Source: CAXXIC01 sp049315325
GTDB lineage: Bacteria > Bacteroidota > Bacteroidia > Bacteroidales > UBA7332
Direction: 5' to 3'
NCBI GenBank assembly: GCA_049315325.1
Contig: JBMOKJ010000001.1
Coordinates: 818,549-882,548 of the forward strand
DNA: 64,000 bases
Positions 35,511 through 43,251 of this stretch are shown piece after piece. The position numbers and the translations under genes were made by a program. Position 1 is the first letter of the stretch. Every line of letters begins with the position of its first letter. Under the pieces are notes generated by a model. It saw nothing but the letters and a program-made list of their open reading frames with translations. It did no database searches and had not been told where the DNA came from.

Positions 35511-36776
35511 ATGCAAACTATTGATCAATTCAACTTTGCCGGTAAAAAGGCATTTGTGAGAGTGGACTTCAACGTGCCCCTCAACCCAGAATTTGTAATC
35601 ACTGACGATACCCGTATCCGTGCAGCATTACCAACGCTCAAAAAGATTTTAACTGACGGCGGTTGCATCATCATCGGATCGCACCTTGGTCGTCCGAAGA
35701 AAAATCCGGAACCAAAGTTTTCATTGAAATACATCATCGACCACGTTTCTAAATTGTTAGGCGTTGAGGTGCAATTTGCAGACGATTGCGTAAGTGCAGA
35801 TGCAAAAGCAAAAGCTGCAGCTTTGAAACCAGGTGAAGTATTGTTGCTCGAAAACCTTCGTTTCTATGCTGAAGAAGAAGGCAAAGCGCGTGGTTTGGCA
35901 GAAGATGCTTCTGACGACGAAAAGGCAGCTGCAAAAAAAGCAGTGAAAGAGAGCCAAAAAGCGTTCACAAAAGAGTTGGCTTCGTTGGCTGATGTATATG
36001 TAAACGATGCGTTTGGTACAGCTCACCGCGCTCATGCTTCTACCGCATTGATCGCTAAAGAGTTTGCGACTGACAACAAAATGTTCGGATACTTGATGCA
36101 AGCCGAAGTTGATTCAGTAGAAAAAGTGTTGAAAGCTCCTGTGAAACCAGTTACTGCAGTAATTGGTGGATCTAAAGTTTCTTCAAAAATTACCGTAATC
36201 GAAAATTTACTTGACAAAGTTGACAACTTGATTATCTGTGGTGGGATGGCGTTTACATTCGCTAAAGCACAGGGTGGTAAAATCGGGAATTCACTTTGCG
36301 AAGACGATATGCAAGAATTGGCATTGACCATTTTGGCAAAAGCAAAAGCAAACGGTGTGAACATCGTTCTGCCGGTTGACGCTCTTTGCGCTGACAAATT
36401 TGCACCAGATGCAGCTACTCAAGTTTGCGTTACGGGTCAAATTCCTGATGGTTGGATGGGTATGGATGCAGGTCCAGAGACGATCAAACTGTTTGCATCG
36501 GCTATCGAAGCTTCTAAAACCATCCTTTGGAATGGCCCTGCAGGTGTATTCGAATTCGATGCATTCGCTGGTGGTTCTAAAGCATTGGCTCAATCGATTG
36601 CAAACGCAACCAAAGCAGGCGCATTCTCGCTTGTAGGAGGTGGCGATTCAGTAGCGTGTGTCAACAAATTCGGTTTAGTAAACGACGTTAGCTACGTTTC
36701 TACCGGTGGTGGTGCTTTGCTCGAAATGATCGAAGGTCGCGTGCTTCCAGGTGTTGAAGCTATCCGCGGATTCTAA
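35511..36776 (+). CDS. pgk: Phosphoglycerate kinase
   Basis: 421 residues. It catalyses the reversible transfer of phosphate from 1,3-bisphosphoglycerate to ADP in glycolysis. Visible features are KKAFVRVDFNVPL (about 12-24), GSHLGRPK with the substrate-binding Arg, LLLENLRFY, NDAFGTAHRAHAS, GGSKVSSK and the nucleotide site NGPAGVFEFDAFAGG, ending with GGGDSVACVNKFG. It is about 25 residues longer than the common form because of a charged insertion (KARGLAEDASDDEKAAAKKA, about 122-150), which is usual in Bacteroidota. It is monocistronic between a strong promoter and a terminator; possible LacI-type sites lie upstream. Confidence 0.98.
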   Translation: MQTIDQFNFAGKKAFVRVDFNVPLNPEFVITDDTRIRAALPTLKKILTDGGCIIIGSHLGRPKKNPEPKFSLKYIIDHVSKLLGVEVQFADDCVSADAKAKAAALKPGEVLLLENLRFYAEEEGKARGLAEDASDDEKAAAKKAVKESQKAFTKELASLADVYVNDAFGTAHRAHASTALIAKEFATDNKMFGYLMQAEVDSVEKVLKAPVKPVTAVIGGSKVSSKITVIENLLDKVDNLIICGGMAFTFAKAQGGKIGNSLCEDDMQELALTILAKAKANGVNIVLPVDALCADKFAPDAATQVCVTGQIPDGWMGMDAGPETIKLFASAIEASKTILWNGPAGVFEFDAFAGGSKALAQSIANATKAGAFSLVGGGDSVACVNKFGLVNDVSYVSTGGGALLEMIEGRVLPGVEAIRGF

Positions 36777-36787
36777 TAAAACAATAC

Positions 36788-36820
36788 AAAAAAGCTCTTT
36801 CCTTCGGGGAAGGGCTTTTT
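36788..36820 (+). terminator. pgk terminator
   Basis: AAAAGCTCTTTCC-TTCG-GGGAAGGGCTTTT stem with a stable TTCG tetraloop and T-run, 12 nt after the stop. Confidence 0.88.
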
Positions 36821-36903
36821 CTCTCTAAAACATCAGAAACCTTACTCTTTTTTGCCTATTGAAATTTATACCTAACGAAAACACATTTCAGAAACTACTT
36901 TGC

Positions 36904-36923
36904 ACCGTATCAATTGGTACGGT
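36904..36923. promoter_or_regulatory. 20-bp near-palindrome, candidate operator at a promoter-like TACTTTG
   Basis: ACCGTATCAATTGGTACGGT has nine of ten symmetric pairs. It starts 2 nt after CTACTTTGC, which resembles a -7 box shortened by one base. A smaller related palindrome ATCAAATTGAT lies at 37027-37037, 14 nt after the TACATTTG box. Both share ATCAA..TTG(A/G)TAC. Confidence 0.45.
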
Positions 36924-37005
36924 TGCAAATTAGTTAACAACGACTACATTTTCTTGAAAATTCAAAATAATTCTCAGAATAATAGTTGATTTTCTAAAAA
37001 GTTAC

Positions 37006-37013
37006 TACATTTG
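37006..37013 (+). promoter_or_regulatory. -7 box (TACATTTG) of the Phe/Tyr operon
   Basis: TACATTTG followed by CGC, 35 nt before the leader-peptide ATG. TTG at 36986-36988 is 17 nt upstream, a little closer than usual. Confidence 0.65.
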
Positions 37014-37047
37014 CGCTTCGAAACGCATCAAATTGATACAATTTAGC

Positions 37048-37104
37048 ATGAACATCTTTGGTTTTGCATATTACTTCTTTTTTTACTTTTACTTTAGCAA
37101 GTAG
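37048..37104 (+). CDS. Phe/Tyr-rich leader peptide of the pheA attenuator
   Basis: An 18-codon frame, ATG 37048 to TAG 37102-37104, encodes MNIFGFAYYFFFYFYFSK. Seven of 18 residues are Phe and four are Tyr, with nine consecutive aromatic codons from 8 to 16. It lies between the promoter and the attenuator hairpins, and its stop is 3 nt before the antiterminator arm. By analogy with pheL/trpL the peptide has no function itself; ribosome stalling at the aromatic codons when charged tRNA-Phe or tRNA-Tyr is short would favour antitermination and expression of the pheA operon. Too short for routine annotation. Confidence 0.9.
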   Translation: MNIFGFAYYFFFYFYFSK

Positions 37105-37107
37105 TAA

Positions 37108-37195
37108 GAGCGGGAATTGATATGCAATGAGGTTATCCTAAACCAAAAGACATATAAAATTATTCAAATCCCGCTCACAAGGCGGGATTTTTTTT
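37108..37195 (+). promoter_or_regulatory. Transcription attenuator (antiterminator and terminator) before pheA
   Basis: The terminator is AAATCCCGC (37166-37174) pairing with GCGGGATTT (37082+100 to 37190, i.e. 37182-37190) over a 7-nt loop, followed by a T-run to 37195. An upstream arm GAGCGGGA (37108-37115) is perfectly complementary to TCCCGCTC (37169-37176), so it competes for the terminator's 5' arm. A ribosome resting on the leader stop (37102-37104) would cover 37108-37115 and allow termination; a ribosome stalled at the Phe/Tyr codons would leave it free and permit antitermination. pheA starts 14 nt after the T-run. Confidence 0.9.
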
Positions 37196-37208
37196 GATAG
37201 ATACAACA

Positions 37209-38057
37209 ATGAGAAAACGAGTAGCAATACAGGGAATTCGCGGGGCTTATCACGAGTTGGCGGCAAGAGACTTCTACAAAGGGGAAGAGATTGATATTGT
37301 GGAATGCAATACCTTCAAAGACCTCTTCGAAGCCACGCGCAACGACTCGTCGCTGTTGGCAGCTGTGGCTATCGAAAACACGATTGCCGGAAGTCTGCTT
37401 CCCAACTACGATTTGCTGAAACACAGTGATTTGAAGATTATTGGCGAATATAAACTCCATATTTCGCACGCACTGGTGGCTTTGCCGGGTACGAAACTGG
37501 AGGATTTGGTGGAAATCAATTCGCACCCGATTGCGCTGATGCAGTGCCACGATTTTTTGGATACATTGCCTCACGTGAAAGTGGTAGAGAAAGTGGATAC
37601 TGCCCTGAGTGCCAAAGAGATTGCTGACGAAAAGTTGGTTGGGTACGGTGCCATTTGCTCCAAATTTGCCGGAGAAATCTATGGATTGGAAGTGCTTCGT
37701 CAGGGAATCGAGACGAATAAACGCAATTTTACCCGTTTCTTGATGTTAGCCAATGAAGATTTAGCTGATCAGATGACAGACGGACAAACCATCAACAAAA
37801 GTTCGTTGGTATTTTCGTTGCCCGATTCTGCTGGAAGCCTTTCGCAAGTGCTGTCGGTGCTCTCATTTTATGGCGTGAATCTCACCAAAATACAGTCACT
37901 GCCCATCATCGGTCGTGAGTGGGAATATCAGTTTTATATTGATTTGGTTTTTCCCGATTTTGTGAAATATCATCAGTCACTGCACGCCATTCGCCCATTG
38001 ACGCACGATTTTCAGATGTTGGGAGAGTATCGAAGTTTTGAACAAACAAGTAAATAA
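37209..38057 (+). CDS. pheA: Prephenate dehydratase
   Basis: 282 residues from the ATG at 37209; an in-frame TTG at 37194 lies inside the terminator T-run and is rejected. The enzyme converts prephenate to phenylpyruvate in phenylalanine synthesis. The catalytic domain starts KRVAIQGIRGAYHELAARDF, with AVAIENTIAGSL and the family TRF motif in RNFTRFLML (about 180). A C-terminal ACT domain (LPDSAGSLSQVLSVLSFYGV) probably gives Phe feedback. It is monofunctional, without the N-terminal chorismate mutase of enteric PheA; that activity is fused to the DAHP synthase two genes on. First gene after the attenuator. Confidence 0.96.
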   Translation: MRKRVAIQGIRGAYHELAARDFYKGEEIDIVECNTFKDLFEATRNDSSLLAAVAIENTIAGSLLPNYDLLKHSDLKIIGEYKLHISHALVALPGTKLEDLVEINSHPIALMQCHDFLDTLPHVKVVEKVDTALSAKEIADEKLVGYGAICSKFAGEIYGLEVLRQGIETNKRNFTRFLMLANEDLADQMTDGQTINKSSLVFSLPDSAGSLSQVLSVLSFYGVNLTKIQSLPIIGREWEYQFYIDLVFPDFVKYHQSLHAIRPLTHDFQMLGEYRSFEQTSK

Positions 38058-38104
38058 TATGCTGATTTGCGAATAAGCCAATTTGTTAATTTTAAAATAA
38101 TAAT

Positions 38105-39286
38105 ATGATTACCAAAAGAATACAGCCTGCTAATCGGCTAGATAATGTAAACGAATACTACTTTTCGCGCAAACTGAAAGAGATTGCCGAGATGAATGCG
38201 CAAGGCAAAAACGTCATCAGCTTGGGAGTTGGAAGTCCTGATCTTCCGCCTTCGAGTGCGACCATCGAAACATTAGCACAAAAAGCACACAAACCCGAAG
38301 CACATGGCTATCAGCCTTACGTGGGGATTCCCGATTTGCGCAAAGGTTTTGCAGCGTGGTATCAGAAGTGGTATGGCGTTGAGTTGAATCCCAATAACGA
38401 AATTCAACCGTTAATCGGTTCGAAGGAGGGCATACTGCACATTTCGTTGGCATTCCTTAATCCCGGTGATGCGGTGTTGGTGCCTAATCCTGGTTATCCT
38501 ACTTATCAATCGGTGAGCTTGTTGGCCGAAGCGCAAGTTATCAACTACGATTTAGTTGAAAGTAGAAATTGGGAACCTGACTTCGATGCGCTGGAAAAAC
38601 TCGATTTGAGCAAAGTGAAGTTGATGTGGGTCAATTACCCGAACATGCCTACGGGAGCTAATGCCTCGTTTGATTTATTCGAAAAGCTTGTGGCTTTCGG
38701 TAAAAAGCACGGAATTGTGATTTGCAACGACAATCCATACAGTTTTATCTTGAATGATAAACCAATTTCGATTCTGAGTGTTAAAGGAGCAAAGGATATT
38801 TGTATCGAGCTTAATTCGATGAGTAAATCGCACAACATGCCAGGCTGGCGTATCGGTCTGCTGGCGTCGAATGCGCAATTTGTAGAGTGGGTGCTGAAGG
38901 TGAAAAGCAACATCGACTCGGGAATGTTTCGCCCCATGCAGTTAGCCGCAGTTGAGGCATTGAAAAACCCCGTTGAATGGCACGAATCGATGAATAAGAT
39001 TTACCGCAAACGTCGCGACTTAGCTGGTCAGATTATGGATGAGATGGATTGTGTATATGATTCGAAGCAAGTAGGACTTTTCCTTTGGGGAAAAATTTCC
39101 GACAAATGGAAAAACGGTGAAGAACTTTCGAACAAAATGCTTTACGACGAAAACGTATTCATCACACCCGGATTTATTTTCGGAAGCAATGGCGACCGCT
39201 ACGTGCGACTTTCGCTCTGTGCACCGGAAGAAAAACTGGCTGAGGCGTTGGAAAGAATTAAGAAATTAAACAGTGAAAACAATTAA
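38105..39286 (+). CDS. Class I/II PLP aminotransferase, probably aromatic
   Basis: 393 residues of fold-type I aminotransferase. The PLP lysine lies in ELNSMSKSHNMPGWRIG (about 235-250), with GYQPYVGIPDLRKGFAAWY, the NYPNMPTGA segment and the NDNPYSF motif holding the PLP-binding Asp. Its place in the operon between prephenate dehydratase and DAHP synthase suggests it converts phenylpyruvate and hydroxyphenylpyruvate to Phe and Tyr. Sequence alone would also fit an aspartate or LL-diaminopimelate-type enzyme. It starts 47 nt after pheA with no separate promoter, so it should be under the attenuator. Confidence 0.9.
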   Translation: MITKRIQPANRLDNVNEYYFSRKLKEIAEMNAQGKNVISLGVGSPDLPPSSATIETLAQKAHKPEAHGYQPYVGIPDLRKGFAAWYQKWYGVELNPNNEIQPLIGSKEGILHISLAFLNPGDAVLVPNPGYPTYQSVSLLAEAQVINYDLVESRNWEPDFDALEKLDLSKVKLMWVNYPNMPTGANASFDLFEKLVAFGKKHGIVICNDNPYSFILNDKPISILSVKGAKDICIELNSMSKSHNMPGWRIGLLASNAQFVEWVLKVKSNIDSGMFRPMQLAAVEALKNPVEWHESMNKIYRKRRDLAGQIMDEMDCVYDSKQVGLFLWGKISDKWKNGEELSNKMLYDENVFITPGFIFGSNGDRYVRLSLCAPEEKLAEALERIKKLNSENN

Positions 39287-39364
39287 ATAATGATGGAATA
39301 GAGGATATGGGCTGAAAGTATTCTTAACTTCCCTGACTCCTTTAACTCCTATAACTTCAGAAAA

Positions 39365-40426
39365 ATGAAATTACAACCTATAGCATTTCCCGGAGTGGAA
39401 AATAAACGTCCGATGTTGATCGCCGGACCTTGTAGCGCAGAGACAGAAGGACAAGTGCTCGCAACAGCACGTGAATTAGCCGAAAAAGGCGTGAAAATCT
39501 TCCGCGCAGGAATCTGGAAACCACGTACCAAACCAGGTGGATTCGAAGGAATCGGCAGCGAAGGTCTTTCGTGGCTAAAACGCGTGAAAGAAGAAACCGG
39601 CATGTTCGTCGGCACTGAAGTTGCAACCGAGCGCCATGTGTTCGAAGCGTTGAAATATGGTGTTGATTTGGTGTGGATTGGTGCTCGCACGACTGCAAAC
39701 CCATTTGCTGTGCAAGAAATTGCTGATGCGTTGCGCGGTTGCGATATACCTGTTTTGGTGAAAAATCCAGTGAATCCTGATTTAGAATTGTGGGTGGGTG
39801 CTTTCGAGCGACTTTACAATGCTGGAATTACCAAACTCGGAGCTATTCACCGTGGATTTAGTTCGGCTGACAAAAAAATCTACCGCAACCAGCCACAATG
39901 GCATTTGCCCATCGAATTGAAACGCCGTTACCCAGATATGCCGATTTTCTGCGACCCGAGCCACATTGGCGGTAAACGTGAATTCATCGCACCATTGAGT
40001 CAACAAGCCATGGACTTGAACTTCGAAGGTTTGATTATCGAATCGCACTGCAATCCCGATTGCGCATGGAGCGACAAAGATCAGCAAGTGACGCCCGAAG
40101 CTTTGTTTCAAATAATCAACGAACTTCATATTCGCGATACCAATCAAACTACCGAAGATTTGTCTGACTTAAGAGCTCAAATCGACCAATTGGATAACGA
40201 TTTGTTGGAATTATTGGCAAAACGAATGCGTGTATCTCAAGAGATTGGTCAATACAAAAAAGAGCATGAAATGACGGTGCTTCAAACAAGCCGATACGAT
40301 GATATTCTTACAAAACGCATCGCTCAAGCGAAAGGTCTTGGAATGGATGCTGAGTTTATGAAGGTGATTCTCGAATCTATACACGAAGAGTCGATTCGCC
40401 AACAGATGGAAATTTTGAATAAATAA
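39365..40426 (+). CDS. Bifunctional DAHP synthase / chorismate mutase (type II)
   Basis: 353 residues. Residues about 1-250 are a type I-beta DAHP synthase (LIAGPCSAETEGQVL, FRAGIWKPRTKPGGFEGIG, DPSHIGGKREF, HCNPDCAWSD), which condenses phosphoenolpyruvate and erythrose-4-phosphate at the entry to the shikimate pathway. Residues about 262-353 are an AroQ chorismate mutase (LRAQIDQLDNDLLELLAKRM...IGQYKKEH), which makes prephenate. The fusion couples the first and branch-point steps and supplies pheA and tyrA. Allosteric control through the mutase domain is known for this fusion type. Its stop is followed after no gap by a dispersed repeat. Confidence 0.95.
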   Translation: MKLQPIAFPGVENKRPMLIAGPCSAETEGQVLATARELAEKGVKIFRAGIWKPRTKPGGFEGIGSEGLSWLKRVKEETGMFVGTEVATERHVFEALKYGVDLVWIGARTTANPFAVQEIADALRGCDIPVLVKNPVNPDLELWVGAFERLYNAGITKLGAIHRGFSSADKKIYRNQPQWHLPIELKRRYPDMPIFCDPSHIGGKREFIAPLSQQAMDLNFEGLIIESHCNPDCAWSDKDQQVTPEALFQIINELHIRDTNQTTEDLSDLRAQIDQLDNDLLELLAKRMRVSQEIGQYKKEHEMTVLQTSRYDDILTKRIAQAKGLGMDAEFMKVILESIHEESIRQQMEILNK

Positions 40427-40524
40427 AAAGCCCCCTATATCCCCCAAAGGAGGACTTGAAAATAGTAGTGTAATGATTAATACCGCTCTGAAAAGCCTCC
40501 CCTTTGGGGAGGTTGGTGGGGCTT
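40427..40524. repeat. Pair of inverted GC-rich dispersed repeats filling the gap before tyrA
   Basis: Copy 2 (40427-40457, AAAAGCCCCCTATATCCCCC..) and copy 3 (about 40493-40524, AAGCCTCCCCTTTGGGGAGG..) are in opposite orientation around an AT-rich 35-nt centre. The pair occupies the whole space from the upstream stop to 4 nt before the tyrA ATG. The inner CCTCCCC-TTT-GGGGAGG is a perfect hairpin. Confidence 0.75.
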
Positions 40525-40528
40525 CTTT

Positions 40529-41302
40529 ATGAAAATACTCATTCTTGGTGCCGGAAAAATGGGCACGTTTTTGACCGATGCGCTGTGCATTCAGCACGAA
40601 GTGGCGCTGTACGATACCGATCCGAATCGACTTCGTTTTGTGTTCAACACCCTGCGTTTGACCGAATTGGAAGAGATTCGTGCATTCGAGCCGGAGATGG
40701 TAATCAATGCTGTGACCATCAAATATACTGTTGCGGCGTTTCAAAAAGTGCTTCCTTTTCTGCCTAAAACAGCTGTTTTGTCGGATATTGCTTCAGTGAA
40801 GACGGGTTTGCCCGAGTTTTACAAAGAGGCTGCTCATCCGTTTGTCTCTACACACCCAATGTTTGGGCCTACATTTGCGAGCTTGAGTGATTTGTCGAGC
40901 CAAAATGCGATTATCATTACTGAATCAGACGAAAAAGGAAAAGCTTTTTTCCGCGAATTCTATAACTCGCTGCACCTCAATATCTTCGAATATAGTTTCA
41001 ATGAACACGACGAGACGATTGCCTATTCGCTCTCGATTCCGTTTGCATCAACGCTGATTTTTGCTTCGGTAATGAAACACCAGGAAGCACCAGGAACGAC
41101 TTTCAAAAAGCACATGGCTATTGCTCGTGGATTGCTGTCGGAAGACGATTACTTGCTGCGTGAAATTCTGTTTAATCCTTACACTTCAAGTCAAATTGAA
41201 GCCATACGAAGTGAATTGGCGCACTTATTGGCCATTGTCAATGAAAAAGACAATGATGGAATGCAAGAATTTCTAGCCAAAGTGAGAGCCAATATTGAAT
41301 AA
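40529..41302 (+). CDS. tyrA: Prephenate dehydrogenase
   Basis: 257 residues. NAD-binding Rossmann start MKILILGAGKMGTFLTDAL, followed by a predicted helical dimerisation domain; AVLSDIASVKTGLPEF and FVSTHPMFGPTFA match the conserved catalytic region, with the His in STHPMFGP. It oxidatively decarboxylates prephenate to 4-hydroxyphenylpyruvate for tyrosine. It is short, with no mutase or ACT domain, so feedback control would have to come from elsewhere. Last gene of the operon; the start codon is 4 nt after a GC-rich hairpin repeat, which may reduce initiation or stabilise the mRNA. Confidence 0.93.
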   Translation: MKILILGAGKMGTFLTDALCIQHEVALYDTDPNRLRFVFNTLRLTELEEIRAFEPEMVINAVTIKYTVAAFQKVLPFLPKTAVLSDIASVKTGLPEFYKEAAHPFVSTHPMFGPTFASLSDLSSQNAIIITESDEKGKAFFREFYNSLHLNIFEYSFNEHDETIAYSLSIPFASTLIFASVMKHQEAPGTTFKKHMAIARGLLSEDDYLLREILFNPYTSSQIEAIRSELAHLLAIVNEKDNDGMQEFLAKVRANIE

Positions 41303-41308
41303 TGTTTA

Positions 41309-41316
41309 TATATTTG
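41309..41316 (+). promoter_or_regulatory. -7 box (TATATTTG) of the 41344 membrane gene
   Basis: TATATTTG followed by CGATC, 27 nt before the ATG, starting 6 nt after the tyrA stop; it separates this gene from the aromatic operon. Confidence 0.6.
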
Positions 41317-41343
41317 CGATCAAATACTTAATGAAATATAGTT

Positions 41344-42129
41344 ATGGAAAAACAGTTTTCAATTCGTGAGTCTATTAAATCTAGTTGGGATTTAATTAAA
41401 GGTGAGAATCTATTCCTTTTGATAGGGCTTTTTCTGGGATATTTGGTCGTTTATGGAATTCTATCGTCCGTTCGAATTTTTATGCCAGGTGGTATTATCG
41501 GTTTTGTAGTAATGCTAATGGAACTCTTCATTAGTATGGTCTGGTCGATGGGTATTGTTAAGATTTTATTGCAAATCAGTAAAGGTGAGGAAGCTGAGTT
41601 CTCAGCATTTAAAGATGTTATCCCATTATTTTGGAGTTACCTTGGTGCTTCGATATTGAGAGCTTTACCAGTTCTAGGTTCTATGTTAATTGGATTTGTA
41701 ATATTGATAACTATGATGTTGCCATCATTGGATATTGTAGCTATTCAGTCAGGTGATTTATCGTCGATATCTACGAGTTTGGGAGGAGGTGATCATGCTT
41801 TTACTTTCTTCATGATTGTATTGATAGCTATAATTCCTGCTTTTTACTTTTCAATTCGATGGATGTTCTACTCATATCTTATTGTAGATAGGAACAGTGG
41901 GGCAATTGAATCGTTAAAACAGAGTTGGAAAATGACTGAAGGAGATTTTTGGCATTTGGTACTATTTATATTGGCATACCTTGGTATGATTGTATTAGGT
42001 ATAATAGCACTTATTTTAGGTGTTTTTGTAGTACTTCCATTAATGATGATGGTGCAAACGCTGATATACAAGAAAATTGTTTCGAAATTAAATGTCGAGG
42101 AAGAAGTTGTTACTTCAGTCAAGGAGTAA
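41344..42129 (+). CDS. Polytopic membrane protein of unknown function
   Basis: 261 residues with about six membrane segments (about 24-45, 47-75, 100-130, 155-178, 203-225, 228-250). The shape, with a soluble N-terminus FSIRESIKSSWDLIKGENLF and the conserved-looking SLKQSWKMTEGDFWHLV before the last segments, resembles the loosely defined DUF975/glycerophosphodiesterase-membrane-domain group. No catalytic residues are seen. It has its own promoter and shares a bidirectional terminator with the convergent M48 gene. Function unknown. Confidence 0.7.
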   Translation: MEKQFSIRESIKSSWDLIKGENLFLLIGLFLGYLVVYGILSSVRIFMPGGIIGFVVMLMELFISMVWSMGIVKILLQISKGEEAEFSAFKDVIPLFWSYLGASILRALPVLGSMLIGFVILITMMLPSLDIVAIQSGDLSSISTSLGGGDHAFTFFMIVLIAIIPAFYFSIRWMFYSYLIVDRNSGAIESLKQSWKMTEGDFWHLVLFILAYLGMIVLGIIALILGVFVVLPLMMMVQTLIYKKIVSKLNVEEEVVTSVKE

Positions 42130-42141
42130 GAAGCGATACAC

Positions 42142-42185
42142 AAAAAAATAAGCCTGTTGATTTTGGTCAACAGGCTTATTTTTTT
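42142..42185. terminator. Bidirectional terminator between convergent genes
   Basis: AAAAATAAGCCTGTTGA / TCAACAGGCTTATTTTT perfect 17-bp stem with a 6-nt loop between the ends of the 41344 and 42184 genes. Confidence 0.93.
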
Positions 42186-43251
42186 AATTAGATTTGATAG
42201 ACTTGAATAATTCAATCAGAGTTTCATTCTGTTTTAGTTTTATCGGATTTTGCCTTTCCAGTTTTCTGACATAATTGATTCGTTCTACCGTTTGAGGATG
42301 TGAACTGAGGATTTGAGGCATGTATTCGTTGTGCTCTTTCTTTAGATGTTCTAAAAGCTTTGTCATACCCGATGGATTGATCCGATTGTCGATGAGTATT
42401 TGTACTCCTTCTCTGTCGGCTTGTTCTTCGAATTCTCGAGAATAGGTGAGGTTGCTCAGGGTATGAAGATTATCAGCAATGACGGCCGTTATACCGTTTA
42501 CATCGCTCATTACCGCTGATAAAAACAGATAGCCAGATAGATTCCGAGCAAGCATTCTCATCGAATGTCTATTGTTGACATGTATTGCCTCGTGTGCCAA
42601 TACTCCGGCAAGCTCTTCGTAGTCTGTCATGGCATCCAGCAGAGCAGTATAGACCACGATATTCCCGTCAGGTAAGGCATAGGCATTGACCATATCTGAC
42701 TTGACCACCGTGAAGTTGAGCTTTTTACTATTCCTAAATTTTATTTGCTTAGCGAATTTTCTTAGTTTAATCGATTTTGCGGAGTCGATTTGAGCGTAAT
42801 CGATATATTTCAGAAAAAACATCTCGCCTAATTGATTGTCGTAGCTTTCGGGCAAAATAAGGACAGCTCTTTCTGCTGTCCAAGGAATCACGTATCGGTA
42901 AGTGGCAAAAATGAACCCAATAATCAGTATTGTCAATAATATATGGGCTTTCCAACCTAAATCAATGAGAGATTGATAGAGGTTTTTGTGGCCGTTTTGC
43001 TTCCGCTTCTCGTTTATTTGATCAAAGAATTTTTTGTCTTCAAATCTAATAATACGCATTGGGCTTCCTCCGAAATGGATTTCGGACAATCTTCCGATTT
43101 GTTCGATAGAATAGTCGGCTATAGCGCATTCAATCTTTTGGTTATCTTGAATGTCGAACGAGATATTTCCAGTTTTCTCATCGAAGTATAACTCGATTTC
43201 GTATGCTACAGACGACTCTCCATTAAAATATTTTGCGCCGGTTGAAATCAT
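42184..43251 (-). CDS. M48 family metallopeptidase
   Basis: 355 residues. The N-terminal ~95 residues form a small beta domain (GAKYFNGESSVAYEIELYFD) seen before the protease in many bacterial M48 proteins. One membrane segment (about 103-122) follows, then the peptidase domain with the zinc motif HEAIH in LAGVLAHEAIHVNNRHS (about 215) and the third ligand in SREFEEQADREGVQI. The family degrades membrane or periplasmic proteins (HtpX/BepA type). It starts on the last base of the upstream DUF898 gene's stop (TAATG), so the two are coupled; DUF898 plus M48 is a recurring pair. Confidence 0.9.
   Translation of the reverse strand: MISTGAKYFNGESSVAYEIELYFDEKTGNISFDIQDNQKIECAIADYSIEQIGRLSEIHFGGSPMRIIRFEDKKFFDQINEKRKQNGHKNLYQSLIDLGWKAHILLTILIIGFIFATYRYVIPWTAERAVLILPESYDNQLGEMFFLKYIDYAQIDSAKSIKLRKFAKQIKFRNSKKLNFTVVKSDMVNAYALPDGNIVVYTALLDAMTDYEELAGVLAHEAIHVNNRHSMRMLARNLSGYLFLSAVMSDVNGITAVIADNLHTLSNLTYSREFEEQADREGVQILIDNRINPSGMTKLLEHLKKEHNEYMPQILSSHPQTVERINYVRKLERQNPIKLKQNETLIELFKSIKSN

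Noticed and set aside
37194..37208. TTG start for pheA at 37194
   Set aside because: Falls inside the T-run of the attenuator terminator; ATG at 37209 matches the family start.
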